Shown: positions 34,181 to 47,749 of the stretch, piece by piece
Layout: every line of letters starts with the position of its first letter
How positions within the stretch are numbered: the stretch's first letter is position 1
Origin: Aquidulcibacter paucihalophilus
GTDB taxonomy: Bacteria > Pseudomonadota > Alphaproteobacteria > Caulobacterales > Aquidulcibacteraceae
DNA length: 47,951 bases
Assembly (NCBI RefSeq): GCF_002105465.1
Contig: NZ_NCSQ01000160.1
Span: forward strand, 1-47,951
Direction: 5' to 3'
The notes under the pieces: model-generated
Databases searched by the model: none
Seen by the model: only the letters and a program-made list of their open reading frames with translations
What the model was told of the DNA's origin: nothing
Made by a program: the position numbers and the translations under genes

Positions 34181-35011
34181 TCATTGCCCTTTCACCTGTT
34201 TCACCGCCGCATTGACGGCGGCTTGCGACGGCACAGGGGCACAGCCGCCCAGCCCCTTGGCTTCACAAATTTCTTGCGGGGAGCGCACGCGCGAAGGCGT
34301 ATTCCCAAACCGCACACAGGCCCCCATGCCGGTCATTTTGACCTTTTGCCCATCTTCCAAACAAGGTGGGGGAATATCACGCCAGCGCAGTTCATGGCGT
34401 GAGAAACCTTCGGCATTTTCCGGGCGATATTTGGGCCCACGCGCGACTTGCAACAGGCGCTTTAGTTCGGCATTGGGCGGGCAATCGGGTGGGCGGTCTT
34501 TGGGGTCCAGCTGGGCGCAAGCTTGTGCTTTGATGATGGCCTGACTTTGCGGGGTGAGGCTGTGCACGGCCGGCCCACTGGCCGCGGGGCCCGTTCCGGC
34601 AAGGGCTGGCTGCACGGGAGCGATGCCACTAGGTGTCGTTGCAGGCTGGCGGCCAATTGGGCTTGCGGCATCGTGCCCGTCTCGCCCCGGTCTTGGCCCC
34701 GGTCTTGGCATTGTGCGCAAAGGGGGTGGGGCCGTCACGCCCTTTATCGTTTCGGCTGCGCGTGGCTTTGATCCGGCGACAGGTGCAACAGAGGCTGACA
34801 GAGCCGCCTTGGGAGTGCGCGTCAAAGGCTCAAGCCGCACTGCCGCAACCCCTGCAGGCTCAATCGAGGGCAGCAGGTGGGGTTGCGTTGATAGCAGCGC
34901 AAAGCCAAGCACCAGCCAAACCGCGATCGCGGCTAAACGCGTCATCAGTCGCGTCTGCGCTGATATCCCCCCAGGTCCCGATTGCGGGGGTACACCCCAG
35001 TCCATGACCAT
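34181..35011 (-). CDS. Single-span proline-rich protein with cysteine C-terminal module
   Basis: Not recognised as a named family. The reading from ATG 35011 has 276 residues; the ATG at 34945 (MTRLAAIAVWLVLGFALL) is an equally plausible start. One membrane segment near the N-terminus is followed by a Pro/Ala-rich linker and a C-terminal part of about 120 residues with Cys in KAQACAQLDPKDRPPDCPPN, PPPCLEDG, MGACVRFG and QEICEAKGLGGCAP. Its order of spacer and CAQ...DCP...PxC...C recalls the gene at 3031-4533. It should face the periplasm, where the cysteines could form disulfides. The function is unknown. Confidence 0.72.
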   Translation of the reverse strand: MVMDWGVPPQSGPGGISAQTRLMTRLAAIAVWLVLGFALLSTQPHLLPSIEPAGVAAVRLEPLTRTPKAALSASVAPVAGSKPRAAETIKGVTAPPPLRTMPRPGPRPGRDGHDAASPIGRQPATTPSGIAPVQPALAGTGPAASGPAVHSLTPQSQAIIKAQACAQLDPKDRPPDCPPNAELKRLLQVARGPKYRPENAEGFSRHELRWRDIPPPCLEDGQKVKMTGMGACVRFGNTPSRVRSPQEICEAKGLGGCAPVPSQAAVNAAVKQVKGQ

Positions 35012-35094
35012 GGCTTATGTCGTGGACGATTGTTTCCTGTCTGGCACGTTAAATTGCGGTTAGATTGCCAAAAACATCAGAGGCTGCCGGCACC

Positions 35095-37200
35095 TTAGGT
35101 GCCAACTGTGCCACCATCTTGGCGACGAACATAAATCACACTGTCGCGCGGCCAACCGCCATTGGGGAAGGTGGAATAAGGCCCAGCCGCTTCACCGCGA
35201 TAATTCTGGCCTTTGACATTTTCTGCACCCACATGCTGGACGCCACAGAAGAAGGTCTTTTGGTCCCACGCCAGAAGTGGCCCGCAGCATTCGGCCCCGA
35301 TTGGCACTGTCAAAAAGCGCTTCACCGGACGTGGCCCTTTACCAACCATCGGCAGGACATAGACCCCATCATTACAGGGGAAAGTCTCGGGCGTACCGTC
35401 TGTTGTGATCCAGCAGAATTTGCGGTGATCAAAGGTAATGTTATCGGGCATGGCAAAGCGATCACCCGTGGTGGTCGGCTTACCATTCAGCCAGGAAGAC
35501 GCATTGACGACTTTGCCTTCTTGATTGGTAACGGGAGCTATTTCACCAGCCGGATCGCCAGCCACCGCAAAAATGTCCCAGGTAAAGGTTAGAGCCGCCG
35601 GGTCTTGGCGGGCCTCTTCGATGCGCACAATATGGCCTTGATAATTGCGCTCTAAGCCGTCGCCAGCGATGGTTTTGCGACGCGGATTAGCTGCATTTCC
35701 CGCCCGACCCGAGTCAGAAAGATTGCCGGTACACATCACAAAAACGGTGCCCGTGCCGCGGAACGAACCATCGGTGGGGCTTTCGACATCTTCAGGGCGG
35801 TCCATTTTGGTTGCACCCAGCCGAAGCGCGGCTTCGCGGCAACGCACCATCACATCGCCATCATCAGCAAAGGGTGTCTCGCCGGGGCCCCGCGGGACAC
35901 GGTTGGCGGCCGCAGCCGTTAAGGCAATCCAGCGGCCCGTCCCATCGGCTTCAAAGCGGGCCGCATAAAGCGTCCCATGGGTCAAAAGCGTACGATTGGC
36001 GATCCGGTTGGTGGGGTCAAATTTATCGCGCGAGACGAACTTATAGACAAACTGATTGGCGCTATCATCGCCGGTATAGACGACGGCCTTATTGGCTTTG
36101 GACAAGACCGTGGTGGCGCATTCATTACATTTGCGGCCAAGGGCTGTGTGTTTATGGGGCCGCCAGTCGGGATCATAGGGATCAATCTCAACGATCCAGC
36201 CATACAAGGATGGTCCATGCGGATTGCGGCTCAAGTCAAATTGAGCAGGCCCGCCCATGCGCCAAACATTGTCATAGCGAAAAATGGCTTGATCCACGCC
36301 AAAGGCGGCATCAGCTTGGGCTTCGATCAAGGCTGGACTTGCCTTGTCCGAGGTAAAAAACTGATTGTTGAAATTCTCTTCCGCCGTCAGATACGTGCCC
36401 CAAGGTGTAAAACCACCGGCACAATTCTGGAAGGTCCCGGCCTTGATCGCACCGGCGCGTGTGGCAGGGCCAGAGCGGGCAGTTTCAACGTCATTGACGA
36501 TGGCACCAGCCTTAGTGATCCAAGGATGGTTGGCGGCAGACCCGTCAAAAACGACTTCGCTATAAGGTGTCAGGCGGCGGTTACGACCAATGCCGACAGC
36601 CGGGCCTTTCACAACCGACCAAGCCCCGCTTGCCGGGTCATAAGCCACATCAAAAACGCTGACGCCCATACAGGCATAGAGCGCGTCTAACGCCACTTCG
36701 CTGGTATCAATCGGCTGACCATTCGCGCCGGGGGCGGCCATAAAGGGGCTAACCGCCTCATGGTTCACACACATAATCGCCCGCGTGACAGGGCCTTCGG
36801 GCCAAGGATAGGCCCAATTGGCCGGGAATAGGGCCAACATATCATTATGGGTGCCAAAGCGGTTTTCCTGCTCCGCCCGCGTAAAGGCAAAAGGCGCACC
36901 CCGCTTGGTCAAGTCTAAAGGTGCCATGCCCTCAAACAAAGGATCGCCCCAGGAAATCAAGGGCTGCCAAACATAGCCCTCTGGCACCACCACCGTATCC
37001 AATCGATTTTCGGCAACAGATTTGAAACCAGCCGGGGCGGCTTCGGCTTCAGAAGGCATCAGGCTTAAGGCTGGCAAAGCGGCCGTGGCCGTCAAAAACC
37101 CACGCCGCGACAGCGATTCACAAGCAAGATCGGCAAAATGATTGGAACGTTGAGGCATGGGGAGCGGTAGCCTTTGAAAAAAGAGTTTAGCCCGAGACAT
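35095..37200 (-). CDS. PhoX family (DUF839) secreted phosphatase-like protein
   Basis: The 701-residue protein carries a twin-arginine signal (ESLSRRGFLTATAALPAL), so it is exported folded. The PhoX domain is visible in WGDPLFEG, CVNHEAVSPFM, GGFTPWGTYLTAEENFNNQF, GRKCNECATTVLSK and FRGTGTVFVMCTGN with late NITFDHRKFCWITTDG. PhoX phosphatases use calcium and iron and release phosphate from esters; that activity is assigned from the family and not every member is proven. An ATG at 37158 is an alternative start placed closer to the signal. Confidence 0.9.
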   Translation of the reverse strand: MSRAKLFFQRLPLPMPQRSNHFADLACESLSRRGFLTATAALPALSLMPSEAEAAPAGFKSVAENRLDTVVVPEGYVWQPLISWGDPLFEGMAPLDLTKRGAPFAFTRAEQENRFGTHNDMLALFPANWAYPWPEGPVTRAIMCVNHEAVSPFMAAPGANGQPIDTSEVALDALYACMGVSVFDVAYDPASGAWSVVKGPAVGIGRNRRLTPYSEVVFDGSAANHPWITKAGAIVNDVETARSGPATRAGAIKAGTFQNCAGGFTPWGTYLTAEENFNNQFFTSDKASPALIEAQADAAFGVDQAIFRYDNVWRMGGPAQFDLSRNPHGPSLYGWIVEIDPYDPDWRPHKHTALGRKCNECATTVLSKANKAVVYTGDDSANQFVYKFVSRDKFDPTNRIANRTLLTHGTLYAARFEADGTGRWIALTAAAANRVPRGPGETPFADDGDVMVRCREAALRLGATKMDRPEDVESPTDGSFRGTGTVFVMCTGNLSDSGRAGNAANPRRKTIAGDGLERNYQGHIVRIEEARQDPAALTFTWDIFAVAGDPAGEIAPVTNQEGKVVNASSWLNGKPTTTGDRFAMPDNITFDHRKFCWITTDGTPETFPCNDGVYVLPMVGKGPRPVKRFLTVPIGAECCGPLLAWDQKTFFCGVQHVGAENVKGQNYRGEAAGPYSTFPNGGWPRDSVIYVRRQDGGTVGT

Positions 37201-37240
37201 AGCGCGACAATGCGAATGGTTTACGACAAATCGCAGTCAA

Positions 37241-41405
<4,165 letters not shown>

Positions 41406-41469
41406 CGGCCACCCCGTCGGACATGCCTCCCCCCACGCGAGGCGGACGTTGAACGAGGGAAAATGGCGC

Positions 41470-42363
41470 TCATTTGCTCGCTTGGGTGGCCGAAGCTTCA
41501 GGCGGCTCTGGCGCGCGCTCTAACCCGCGCTTGGGCCGCACAATCCGTTGGAACAGACCACGCCGCTCTGGCTTACCTTCGGGCGTAAAGCCGCGGGCGG
41601 TCAACAATTTATAGCTGGCCTCATACCATTCAGAGCCCGGATAATTATAGCCCAAAACAGCGCCGACCTTGGTGGCTTCATCAACGAGGCCCATCGACAA
41701 ATTGGTCTCAACCAAGCGGTGCAGCGCTTCGGGGACGTGGGTCGTCGTCTGATAAAGGTCTACCACCCGGCGGAAGCGGCCAAGGGCTGCCAAATGTTGG
41801 CCATCCCGCAGATAATAGCGCCCGATTTCCATTTCCTTACCCGCCAACTGGTCTTGGGTCATATCAATCTTCAGGCGCGCATCGCGGGCATATTCGCTTT
41901 GGGGATAGCGCTGCACCACATCATTGAGGGCGGCCAAGGCCAATTCGGTCATGCGCTGGTCACGACCCACATCTACAATCTGCTCAAAATAGCAGATAGC
42001 GATCAGATAATAAGCATACACCGCGCTCTCATTGCCGGGATAGAGCGAGGTAAAACGCTGCGCGCCCGCGATTGCTTCTTCATATTTGTTCTGTTGATAA
42101 TTGGCATAGGCCGTCATCAGCAAAGCACGCCGCGCCCATTCCGAATAGGGGTGCTGGCGGTCCACTTCTTCAAAGCCTGTTACCGCTTCGGCATAATTCT
42201 TCTTGCTAAGCTCATCGCGCGCATTGTTGTATAACAGGTCCACCGGACGCTCGACATAGGCCGGTGCCTTTTTGGTGTTGCTGCCGGGCATAGATTGGCA
42301 AGCAGCGACGGCTACAAGCAAGGTTGGCACAACAAGCAGAATTCGAAATGGCGAGTGCTTCAC
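41470..42363 (-). CDS. bamD: Outer-membrane assembly lipoprotein BamD
   Basis: The 297-residue lipoprotein starts with GTG (GGAG eight bases upstream). The signal peptide ends in a lipobox with Cys22 (LLVAVAAC). The mature part is a TPR array, with DELSKKNYAEAVTGFEEVDR, QHPYSEWARRALLMTAYANY and QRYPQSEYARDARLKIDMTQ. It belongs to the BAM complex that inserts beta-barrel proteins into the outer membrane with BamA. The C-terminal 40 residues are a Pro/Glu-rich extension. It heads the bamD-recN-ligA run. Confidence 0.96.
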   Translation of the reverse strand: MKHSPFRILLVVPTLLVAVAACQSMPGSNTKKAPAYVERPVDLLYNNARDELSKKNYAEAVTGFEEVDRQHPYSEWARRALLMTAYANYQQNKYEEAIAGAQRFTSLYPGNESAVYAYYLIAICYFEQIVDVGRDQRMTELALAALNDVVQRYPQSEYARDARLKIDMTQDQLAGKEMEIGRYYLRDGQHLAALGRFRRVVDLYQTTTHVPEALHRLVETNLSMGLVDEATKVGAVLGYNYPGSEWYEASYKLLTARGFTPEGKPERRGLFQRIVRPKRGLERAPEPPEASATQASK

Positions 42364-42621
42364 GATGTAAACTCCGGGCCGTATGCCCTTCCCCGACCCA
42401 TCTTTAACCAGCTTCCGCGCGCACGGGAAGCCGCTAAAGGCGGTTGAGCAGGTTCTGCTTCATGTGGGCACAGTTTGCGTCAATTTAAGGACAGGTGTGA
42501 AATCCTGTGCAGGCCCCAAACCAAAGGCCCTCACCCGACTTGACCCGCTATCGTGGCGCGGCACTATGGTACGCCTCAAGGGGCAAGTGCCCTGCATGAT
42601 GCGCGAAGGGCAGAATTGACC
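42364..42621. other. Divergent promoter region between bamD and tag
   Basis: A 258-base gap without a convincing gene. On the minus strand TTGACGC (near 42478-42484) matches the alphaproteobacterial -35 form, but no good -10 was found at the right distance. GGAAGCCGCTAAAGGCGG near 42426-42443 is a weak stem. Confidence 0.3.
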
Positions 42622-43188
42622 ATGCAACGATGCGGCTGGGTACTCGAATCAGACCCGCTCTATGTCGCCTACCATGACGAAGAATGGGGGGTTCCGGTCC
42701 ATGATGCCCGTGAGCTGTGGGAGTTATTATGCCTGGAGGGCTTTCAAGTCGGCCTGTCGTGGATCACGATTTTGCGCAAACGGGCCGCTTTTCGAGAAGC
42801 CTTTTGTGGCTTTGACCCTGACCGCGTAGCCGCCTTCGGACCAGATGATATTGAGCGCTTGATGGCCAATCCCGGCATCGTTCGGGCGCGCGCCAAAATT
42901 ATTGCCACCATTGAGTCTGCGCGGCTTTTTCAGTCCATTCAACAAGAGCCGGGCGGCTTTCATGATTTTATCTGGTCGGTCGTGGGCGGTCAATCCATCC
43001 AAAACCACCCCATTTCCTATCGCGATGCACCGACAAAGTCGGCAGAATCAGAAGAGCTGGCGCGCAAACTTAAAGCCCGTGGTTTCAAATTCTGCGGGCC
43101 AGTCATTTGTTACGCTTATTTGCAGGCAGCAGGCCTTGTGATCGATCATGAAACCTCCTGCCACCGCTATCGGCCGCGCCTGGATTGA
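42622..43188 (+). CDS. tag: DNA-3-methyladenine glycosylase I
   Basis: The ATG at 42622 gives 188 residues. Tag removes 3-methyladenine from alkylated DNA. The zinc ligands of E. coli Tag are present as Cys4 (MQRCGW), His18 (AYHDEEWG), His176 and Cys180 (DHETSCHRY). The catalytic Glu lies in LCLEGFQVGLSWITILRKR, and HhH residues are in FGPDDIERLMANPGIVRAR. It is the second alkylation-damage gene of the window besides the ATL at 11607. Confidence 0.96.
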   Translation: MQRCGWVLESDPLYVAYHDEEWGVPVHDARELWELLCLEGFQVGLSWITILRKRAAFREAFCGFDPDRVAAFGPDDIERLMANPGIVRARAKIIATIESARLFQSIQQEPGGFHDFIWSVVGGQSIQNHPISYRDAPTKSAESEELARKLKARGFKFCGPVICYAYLQAAGLVIDHETSCHRYRPRLD

Positions 43189-43256
43189 CGGGCAGACAGA
43201 GGGATTGCGCATCAGGTCAAAGGCTTTAACGTGGCGCAAAAACAAGGGAGTGCGCC

Positions 43257-44234
43257 ATGAGCTTAAGAACACCAATTTGCGATCTTTTGGGGATTGAACA
43301 TCCCATCATGCTGGCGGGCATGGGTGGGGTATCTTATGCCGAAGTCTGTGCTGCCGTTTCGGAAGCGGGCGGCTATGGCTGTCTTGGCATGGCCGGGCGC
43401 ACACCCGCTGAAATCCGCGATGAAATGCGCAAGGTCCGCGCTTTGACAGATCGGCCCTTTGGCGTTGACCTTCTGGCCGCTGTGCCCGGTAGCCTCGAGG
43501 CCTCCGTCGATATCATCATAGCCGAAGGTGCGACCGCCTTTATCGCGGGCCTTGGTGTGCCCTCCGCCATTATCGAAAAGCTCCATGCCTCAGGACTCAA
43601 AGCCATGGTGGTGGGTGGGGCCGTGAGTCACGCCGAAAAGGCCCAAGCGGCTGGCTGTGATGCTGTGATCTGCCAAGGTTCAGAAGGCGGCGGCCACACG
43701 GGCCTTGTCGGCACCCTGCCTTTGGTTGCCCAAGCGGTTGAACGGGTGACGATTCCCGTCGTTGCAGCAGGTGGGCTCTATGACGGGCGCGGGCTGGCCG
43801 CCGCACTGGCTCTTGGCGCGCAAGCGGTTTGGATGGGCACGCGCTTTATCGCCTCAAAAGAGGCCCACGCCGGGCAAATGTATAAGGAGGCTGTTGTCGC
43901 AGCCAAGGATACCGATACGGTCCGCACGCGGTCCTATTCCGGCAAGCCCATGCGCGTGAAAGATAATGCTTGGGTGCAGGATTGGGAAAGCCGCCCCGCC
44001 GACATCAAGCCCTTCCCCCAGCAAGCCATGATCAGCCTACAGGCAGGTGCTATGGGCGGCATTGGCGGCCAGATTGAAGGCTTGGAAGCCGACAAATCCT
44101 GCTTTGCGATGGGCCAGTCCGCTGGCGGGGTTCATGAAATCCTGTCGTGCAAAGAAATCATCGAGTCGATCATGGCCGAAGCCCATGAAGCGATTGGCCG
44201 GATTGCCCGCTTGCAAGCAAGTTCGCCAGCTTGA
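43257..44234 (+). CDS. Nitronate monooxygenase / NAD(P)H-dependent flavin oxidoreductase
   Basis: The 325-residue TIM-barrel flavoprotein is of the 2-nitropropane-dioxygenase family. Marks are PIMLAGMGGVSYAEVCAAVS, DAVICQGSEGGGHTGLVGTL (the GGHTG phosphate loop with catalytic His), IPVVAAGGLYDGRGLAAALA and GAQAVWMGTRFIASKEAHA. It may oxidise nitronates or act as an enoyl reductase; family members vary. GGGAG precedes the ATG. It follows tag by 68 bases on the same strand. Confidence 0.92.
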   Translation: MSLRTPICDLLGIEHPIMLAGMGGVSYAEVCAAVSEAGGYGCLGMAGRTPAEIRDEMRKVRALTDRPFGVDLLAAVPGSLEASVDIIIAEGATAFIAGLGVPSAIIEKLHASGLKAMVVGGAVSHAEKAQAAGCDAVICQGSEGGGHTGLVGTLPLVAQAVERVTIPVVAAGGLYDGRGLAAALALGAQAVWMGTRFIASKEAHAGQMYKEAVVAAKDTDTVRTRSYSGKPMRVKDNAWVQDWESRPADIKPFPQQAMISLQAGAMGGIGGQIEGLEADKSCFAMGQSAGGVHEILSCKEIIESIMAEAHEAIGRIARLQASSPA

Positions 44235-44265
44235 CCTAGCGCCCGAAACAGGGGCGTTTAGGGGT

Positions 44266-45030
44266 ATGAAATCAACTGTATGGATGGTCAGTGCGGTCGT
44301 GCTCATCACAGCCTCTGGGGCTGCGTTGAGTGTCGCCCAACCCATCAGCCAAGACCCGCAAAATCGTGGGCCAACCCCCACGCTGGAGACCTATGTGGTT
44401 TCAGGTGCCCCCGTGGAGGCGGATCGGCGTAGTCCAGACGCGCCGATTGAGGATGGCCCAGTCGATATTCCCCAAGACGCGCCAATGGAATGGACCCCAG
44501 AAGCCAGTCCAGAAACAGCCGCAGAAGTGCCCTATCGCCCGGCCCGGCAAAAGGCTCGAAAAGTCCTGCGCGATGTTGAAGGCCTAAATGCAGAGTATAG
44601 CGCCTATGGCGATCCCGCCGCAGAGGCCCAAGGCGCAGTTGCGGCAAATCAACGGCGCGCGCGCGCGATTGATCCTATCAAACAGACGAATTTGACCCGC
44701 TTGGCGCGCATCTTAGGCTCTCTCCACGCCCTACGAGTCTCTTGTTCAGGTCGGGAAGACCAGACCTATCGGTCACGCATGGCCACCCTCCTCGACCTCG
44801 AAGCCCCAGATACCAGTGCCTTGCGCGACCCGCTGGTGGATGCATTCAATGCCGGCTTTCAAGCCTATGGCCAAGGTACTGCCACCTGCCCGGCCGATCG
44901 CAGCACGCAGGAAGCCCGCTTGGCAAAAGATGGTTTTGGTCTCGCCAAACAGATGGCCGCCTCTTATAGACCGGTTGTCGCACCACCAGCAGATCAAACC
45001 AAACAGCCAGATTCTAAGCTTTCAAAGTAA
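44266..45030 (+). CDS. TIGR02301 family periplasmic protein
   Basis: The ATG at 44266 gives 254 residues: an export signal (about 1-25, ending LSVAQ), an acidic Pro-rich spacer, then from residue 143 the TIGR02301 domain (LTRLARILGSLHALRVSCSG, FNAGFQAYGQGTATC, KDGFGLAKQMAASY). Its two Cys, in VSCSG and TATCPA, probably form a disulfide. This family is restricted to Alphaproteobacteria and has no known function. It follows the flavin enzyme by 31 bases. Confidence 0.88.
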   Translation: MKSTVWMVSAVVLITASGAALSVAQPISQDPQNRGPTPTLETYVVSGAPVEADRRSPDAPIEDGPVDIPQDAPMEWTPEASPETAAEVPYRPARQKARKVLRDVEGLNAEYSAYGDPAAEAQGAVAANQRRARAIDPIKQTNLTRLARILGSLHALRVSCSGREDQTYRSRMATLLDLEAPDTSALRDPLVDAFNAGFQAYGQGTATCPADRSTQEARLAKDGFGLAKQMAASYRPVVAPPADQTKQPDSKLSK

Positions 45031-45130
45031 TCAACCATACAAATTTGCGACTTCTCAGGTAAATATCACCATTTGCACTACGTTAACGGATCGCGCCTAG
45101 ACATAAATCAATCAAGCTAAGGGGTGGCTT

Positions 45131-45934
45131 TTGTCGAACTACACCTGCCTGTTAATCGAAGACAGCATGATACAGGCGCGCGTGATCTCACAAATGATCC
45201 TGCGAACTGGGTGGGTTGCGCTTGTGGCTTTGGATCTTCGCTCTGGTCTTGCCATCATGGAAGAAGAACCGCTTGAGCTTGTTATCTCTGACCTTATGCT
45301 GCCAGATTCAACCGATGGCAGCACGATCGCCAAAATCCGCGAAGCCGCACCCACTGTAACCATTGCGGCTATCAGCGCGGGTGGGGGCCGAAATTCAGCC
45401 TCTGCCCTGTTAGAGCGGGCAAAGGCCGATGGCGCAGAATTTCTGTTGCAAAAGCCTTTCTCGCAAGAACGCCTGCAAAGCCTGCTAAGCGAAGTCGCCG
45501 AGCGCTTAGAATCGGGCACCCGCCGCCCGCATGTGCTGGTGATCGAACCGAGCCGGACCTTGCGCAAGATTTGTGAGACGGGGCTTAAGGAACATGATTT
45601 CCGCGTGACCTGTGGCGCGACCTTGGATGAAGCCCTCGACCAGATTGATGTTCTCGACCTTGATGCGGTAGTCACCCAGGTCGATGTCACCTCTGACGAT
45701 GGAGCAGAACTTGTGCGCTTAATGCGCGAAGCATGTCCCGGCGTCGCCATTGTGGCGGTCTCAGACAAGGGCGAGAGTGAAATTGCCAAGCGGGCTTGGT
45801 TGAAAACCTTGGAGGCTGGTGCGGATGTGGCGCTCGCCAAACCCTTTACACCAGAAGAGCTTGTTAGCTCTGTTCGCAATGGCATGGTGCTGGCGGCTTC
45901 GGCTTTCTTAGAGGCCGCGCGCCGGTCGGCTTAG
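45131..45934 (+). CDS. Tandem receiver-domain response regulator without output domain
   Basis: Translation starts at TTG 45131 (AGGGG seven bases upstream), giving 267 residues made of two CheY-like domains. The first has acidic pair E10-D11, phosphoacceptor Asp54 (LVISDLMLPD) and Lys108 (LLQKPF). The second (about 134-255) keeps Lys237 (LAKPFT) but has Gln183 at the aligned phosphoacceptor place (AVVTQVDV) and a single acid at 139, so it is probably not phosphorylated. Such proteins transmit by protein contact; the partner kinase is not in the window. Its TAG stop shares bases with the stop of the convergent transporter gene. Confidence 0.9.
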   Translation: MSNYTCLLIEDSMIQARVISQMILRTGWVALVALDLRSGLAIMEEEPLELVISDLMLPDSTDGSTIAKIREAAPTVTIAAISAGGGRNSASALLERAKADGAEFLLQKPFSQERLQSLLSEVAERLESGTRRPHVLVIEPSRTLRKICETGLKEHDFRVTCGATLDEALDQIDVLDLDAVVTQVDVTSDDGAELVRLMREACPGVAIVAVSDKGESEIAKRAWLKTLEAGADVALAKPFTPEELVSSVRNGMVLAASAFLEAARRSA

Positions 45935-46842
45935 ACCACGCGCAATTGACCCAAGACTGAGACGACGACACCCGCCACAATCAGGGCAGAGCCGAGGCCA
46001 CGGCGCACATCGATTGTCTCCTTAAACCGAAGCCAGCCCAAGAGCGTCGCGGTGGGTGCTTCGACCAAGGCATTCAGCGCGCGCACCAAAGCTGCAGGGG
46101 CCAATGTCAAAGCGGCAAACCAACAGGCAGAGGCGGCTGCCCCGGTAAAGCCCGCTGACCAAGACGCCCTCCCATCTGCCGCTAAGGCCGCCAAAGCCCG
46201 CCGATCCACCACCAAAAGGATACCGCCCAAAACAACACTTTGCATGGCTTGCACACAGACGAGCGTGAAGGTCGCTGAAAAGATGGGCGCGGCCGGATCA
46301 ATCGCCAGTCCACACAGCCGGTAGCAATTGGCCGAGACGGCAAAACACGCCCCAGACGCCAGCCCAAAAAAACCGGCCTTAAACCCAGCAATTCCCCCGG
46401 CAATACCCTTGCTGGGCCAAGAGGCAAGCAAGAGACCCGCTGTCGCCCCCCAAATACCCAACCAGCCCCAAACACCCAAGTGATCGCCGAGAAAGAGCGC
46501 ACCCACCAAAGCGGCCAAGGGTAGGCTCATATGTTGAAACGTCGAGCCCAGTCCAAAACTTGAGGCACGCATAGCTTGGATCAGGGCCGCCGTTGCGCAC
46601 ACTTGCGCCGTTGCCCCGAGCGGGGCGACGACCCAAAATTCAGACCCAATGGTGAAATGGGCTGGTGGGGCGAGCCACCACACAAGGCCTAAAAACAAAC
46701 CGGCAAAGGGCAGACCATACAGAAAGCGCACCAAAGTGGCGCCCCACGGCCCCGCTTGGTCCGAAAGCCCGCGCTGGGCGGCATTGCGCAAAATTTGTAA
46801 CAGGCCCGCGACCAAGGCCAAAGGCACCCACATCCCGTTCAT
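45931..46842 (-). CDS. EamA/DMT-family transporter
   Basis: The 303-residue inner-membrane protein has ten predicted membrane segments in two EamA halves: residues about 5-140 (WVPLALVAGLLQILRNAAQ, SFGLGSTFQHMSLPLAALVG) and 155-300 (AGFTGAAASACWFAALTLAP, LVRALNALVEAPTATLLGWL). Members export metabolites or amino acids; the substrate is unknown. The stop overlaps that of the response regulator gene on the other strand. Confidence 0.9.
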   Translation of the reverse strand: MNGMWVPLALVAGLLQILRNAAQRGLSDQAGPWGATLVRFLYGLPFAGLFLGLVWWLAPPAHFTIGSEFWVVAPLGATAQVCATAALIQAMRASSFGLGSTFQHMSLPLAALVGALFLGDHLGVWGWLGIWGATAGLLLASWPSKGIAGGIAGFKAGFFGLASGACFAVSANCYRLCGLAIDPAAPIFSATFTLVCVQAMQSVVLGGILLVVDRRALAALAADGRASWSAGFTGAAASACWFAALTLAPAALVRALNALVEAPTATLLGWLRFKETIDVRRGLGSALIVAGVVVSVLGQLRVV

Positions 46843-47017
46843 TTAACAAGCCGTGCCAGAAGAACGATTAGGGCCATCATAAACGGCGGTATTGGCCCGT
46901 TTCCTCCGTGGTTCCGCCCTAAACGTGCCATAAACCAAGCCCACAGCGGATCTGAGGGACGTGATGTTGCACCCAAGGCACTTAAGTGGCCTAGTGAGGG
47001 GTGTGGAGGGCTTTATC

Positions 47018-47749
47018 ATGACAGAACGGACTCATCTTTTGGCTGCAGCGGCGATCGTGGCAGGCGGGATCGCCTTTGCCGGCTTCTCGGCCGGCCAATC
47101 CCTCGTGCACTCCCGTTTGGGCTTTCGAACGGTCACAGTCAAAGGTCTTTCAGAGCGCCCCGTCAAGGCAGACCTCGGTTTTTGGTCGATCAGTTTTGTC
47201 GCGACGGGTGATTCTTTGGAAGAAGCGCGTCAGGCGCTGACTTCGTCAGAGACTGCGGTGAAAGCGTTTTTGACCGCCCGCGGCTTTCCTGCCACCGCCT
47301 ATCAGGTGCAAAATATTCGCGTTGAAGACAAGCTGGCCAATGCCTATTCCAATGGTGGCTTAAATGGACCACGCTATATTCTCACTGAAAACCTGATGGT
47401 CAAAACTACGGAGGTCGACAAATTGGCCGAGGCCTCGCGCAATAGTGGTGATTTGCTGAAAGAGGGCGTGGTTTTTGCCAATGATGGCTCCTCCTCGGGT
47501 CCTTCCTTTCAATTCACCGGCTTGAATGAACTGAAGGGGGCACTGCTGACCGAGGCGACCCAACGCGCCCGGGAAGCCGCCGACAAATTTGCGAAGGAAT
47601 CTGGTGCCAAAGTCGGGGCCATTCAAAACGCCAATCAGGGCGTGATTGAAGTCAATCCAGCCGTCGAAATCCCCGATAGCCCCCCTGACCGCCAAATCGA
47701 CAAAAAGGTCCGCGTGGTAACGACCATCACCTATTTCTTGAAGGATTAA
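47018..47749 (+). CDS. SIMPL domain-containing (DUF541) envelope protein
   Basis: The ATG at 47018 (GGAGGG just upstream) gives 243 residues. A hydrophobic N-terminal segment (about 7-26) is a signal or anchor, then the SIMPL domain: TVTVKGLSERPVKADLGFWS, ATAYQVQNIRVEDKLANAYS and LTEATQRAREAADKFAKESG. The family is named for a mammalian signalling protein, but bacterial members are periplasmic and linked to oxidative stress. No partner gene is evident. A small GGGCAAAAGCCC hairpin follows the stop without a T-run. Confidence 0.9.
   Translation: MTERTHLLAAAAIVAGGIAFAGFSAGQSLVHSRLGFRTVTVKGLSERPVKADLGFWSISFVATGDSLEEARQALTSSETAVKAFLTARGFPATAYQVQNIRVEDKLANAYSNGGLNGPRYILTENLMVKTTEVDKLAEASRNSGDLLKEGVVFANDGSSSGPSFQFTGLNELKGALLTEATQRAREAADKFAKESGAKVGAIQNANQGVIEVNPAVEIPDSPPDRQIDKKVRVVTTITYFLKD

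Noticed and set aside
42383..42619. 78-codon forward frame between bamD and tag
   Set aside because: No motif, poor start context, and it fills a likely promoter region; kept only as intergenic.
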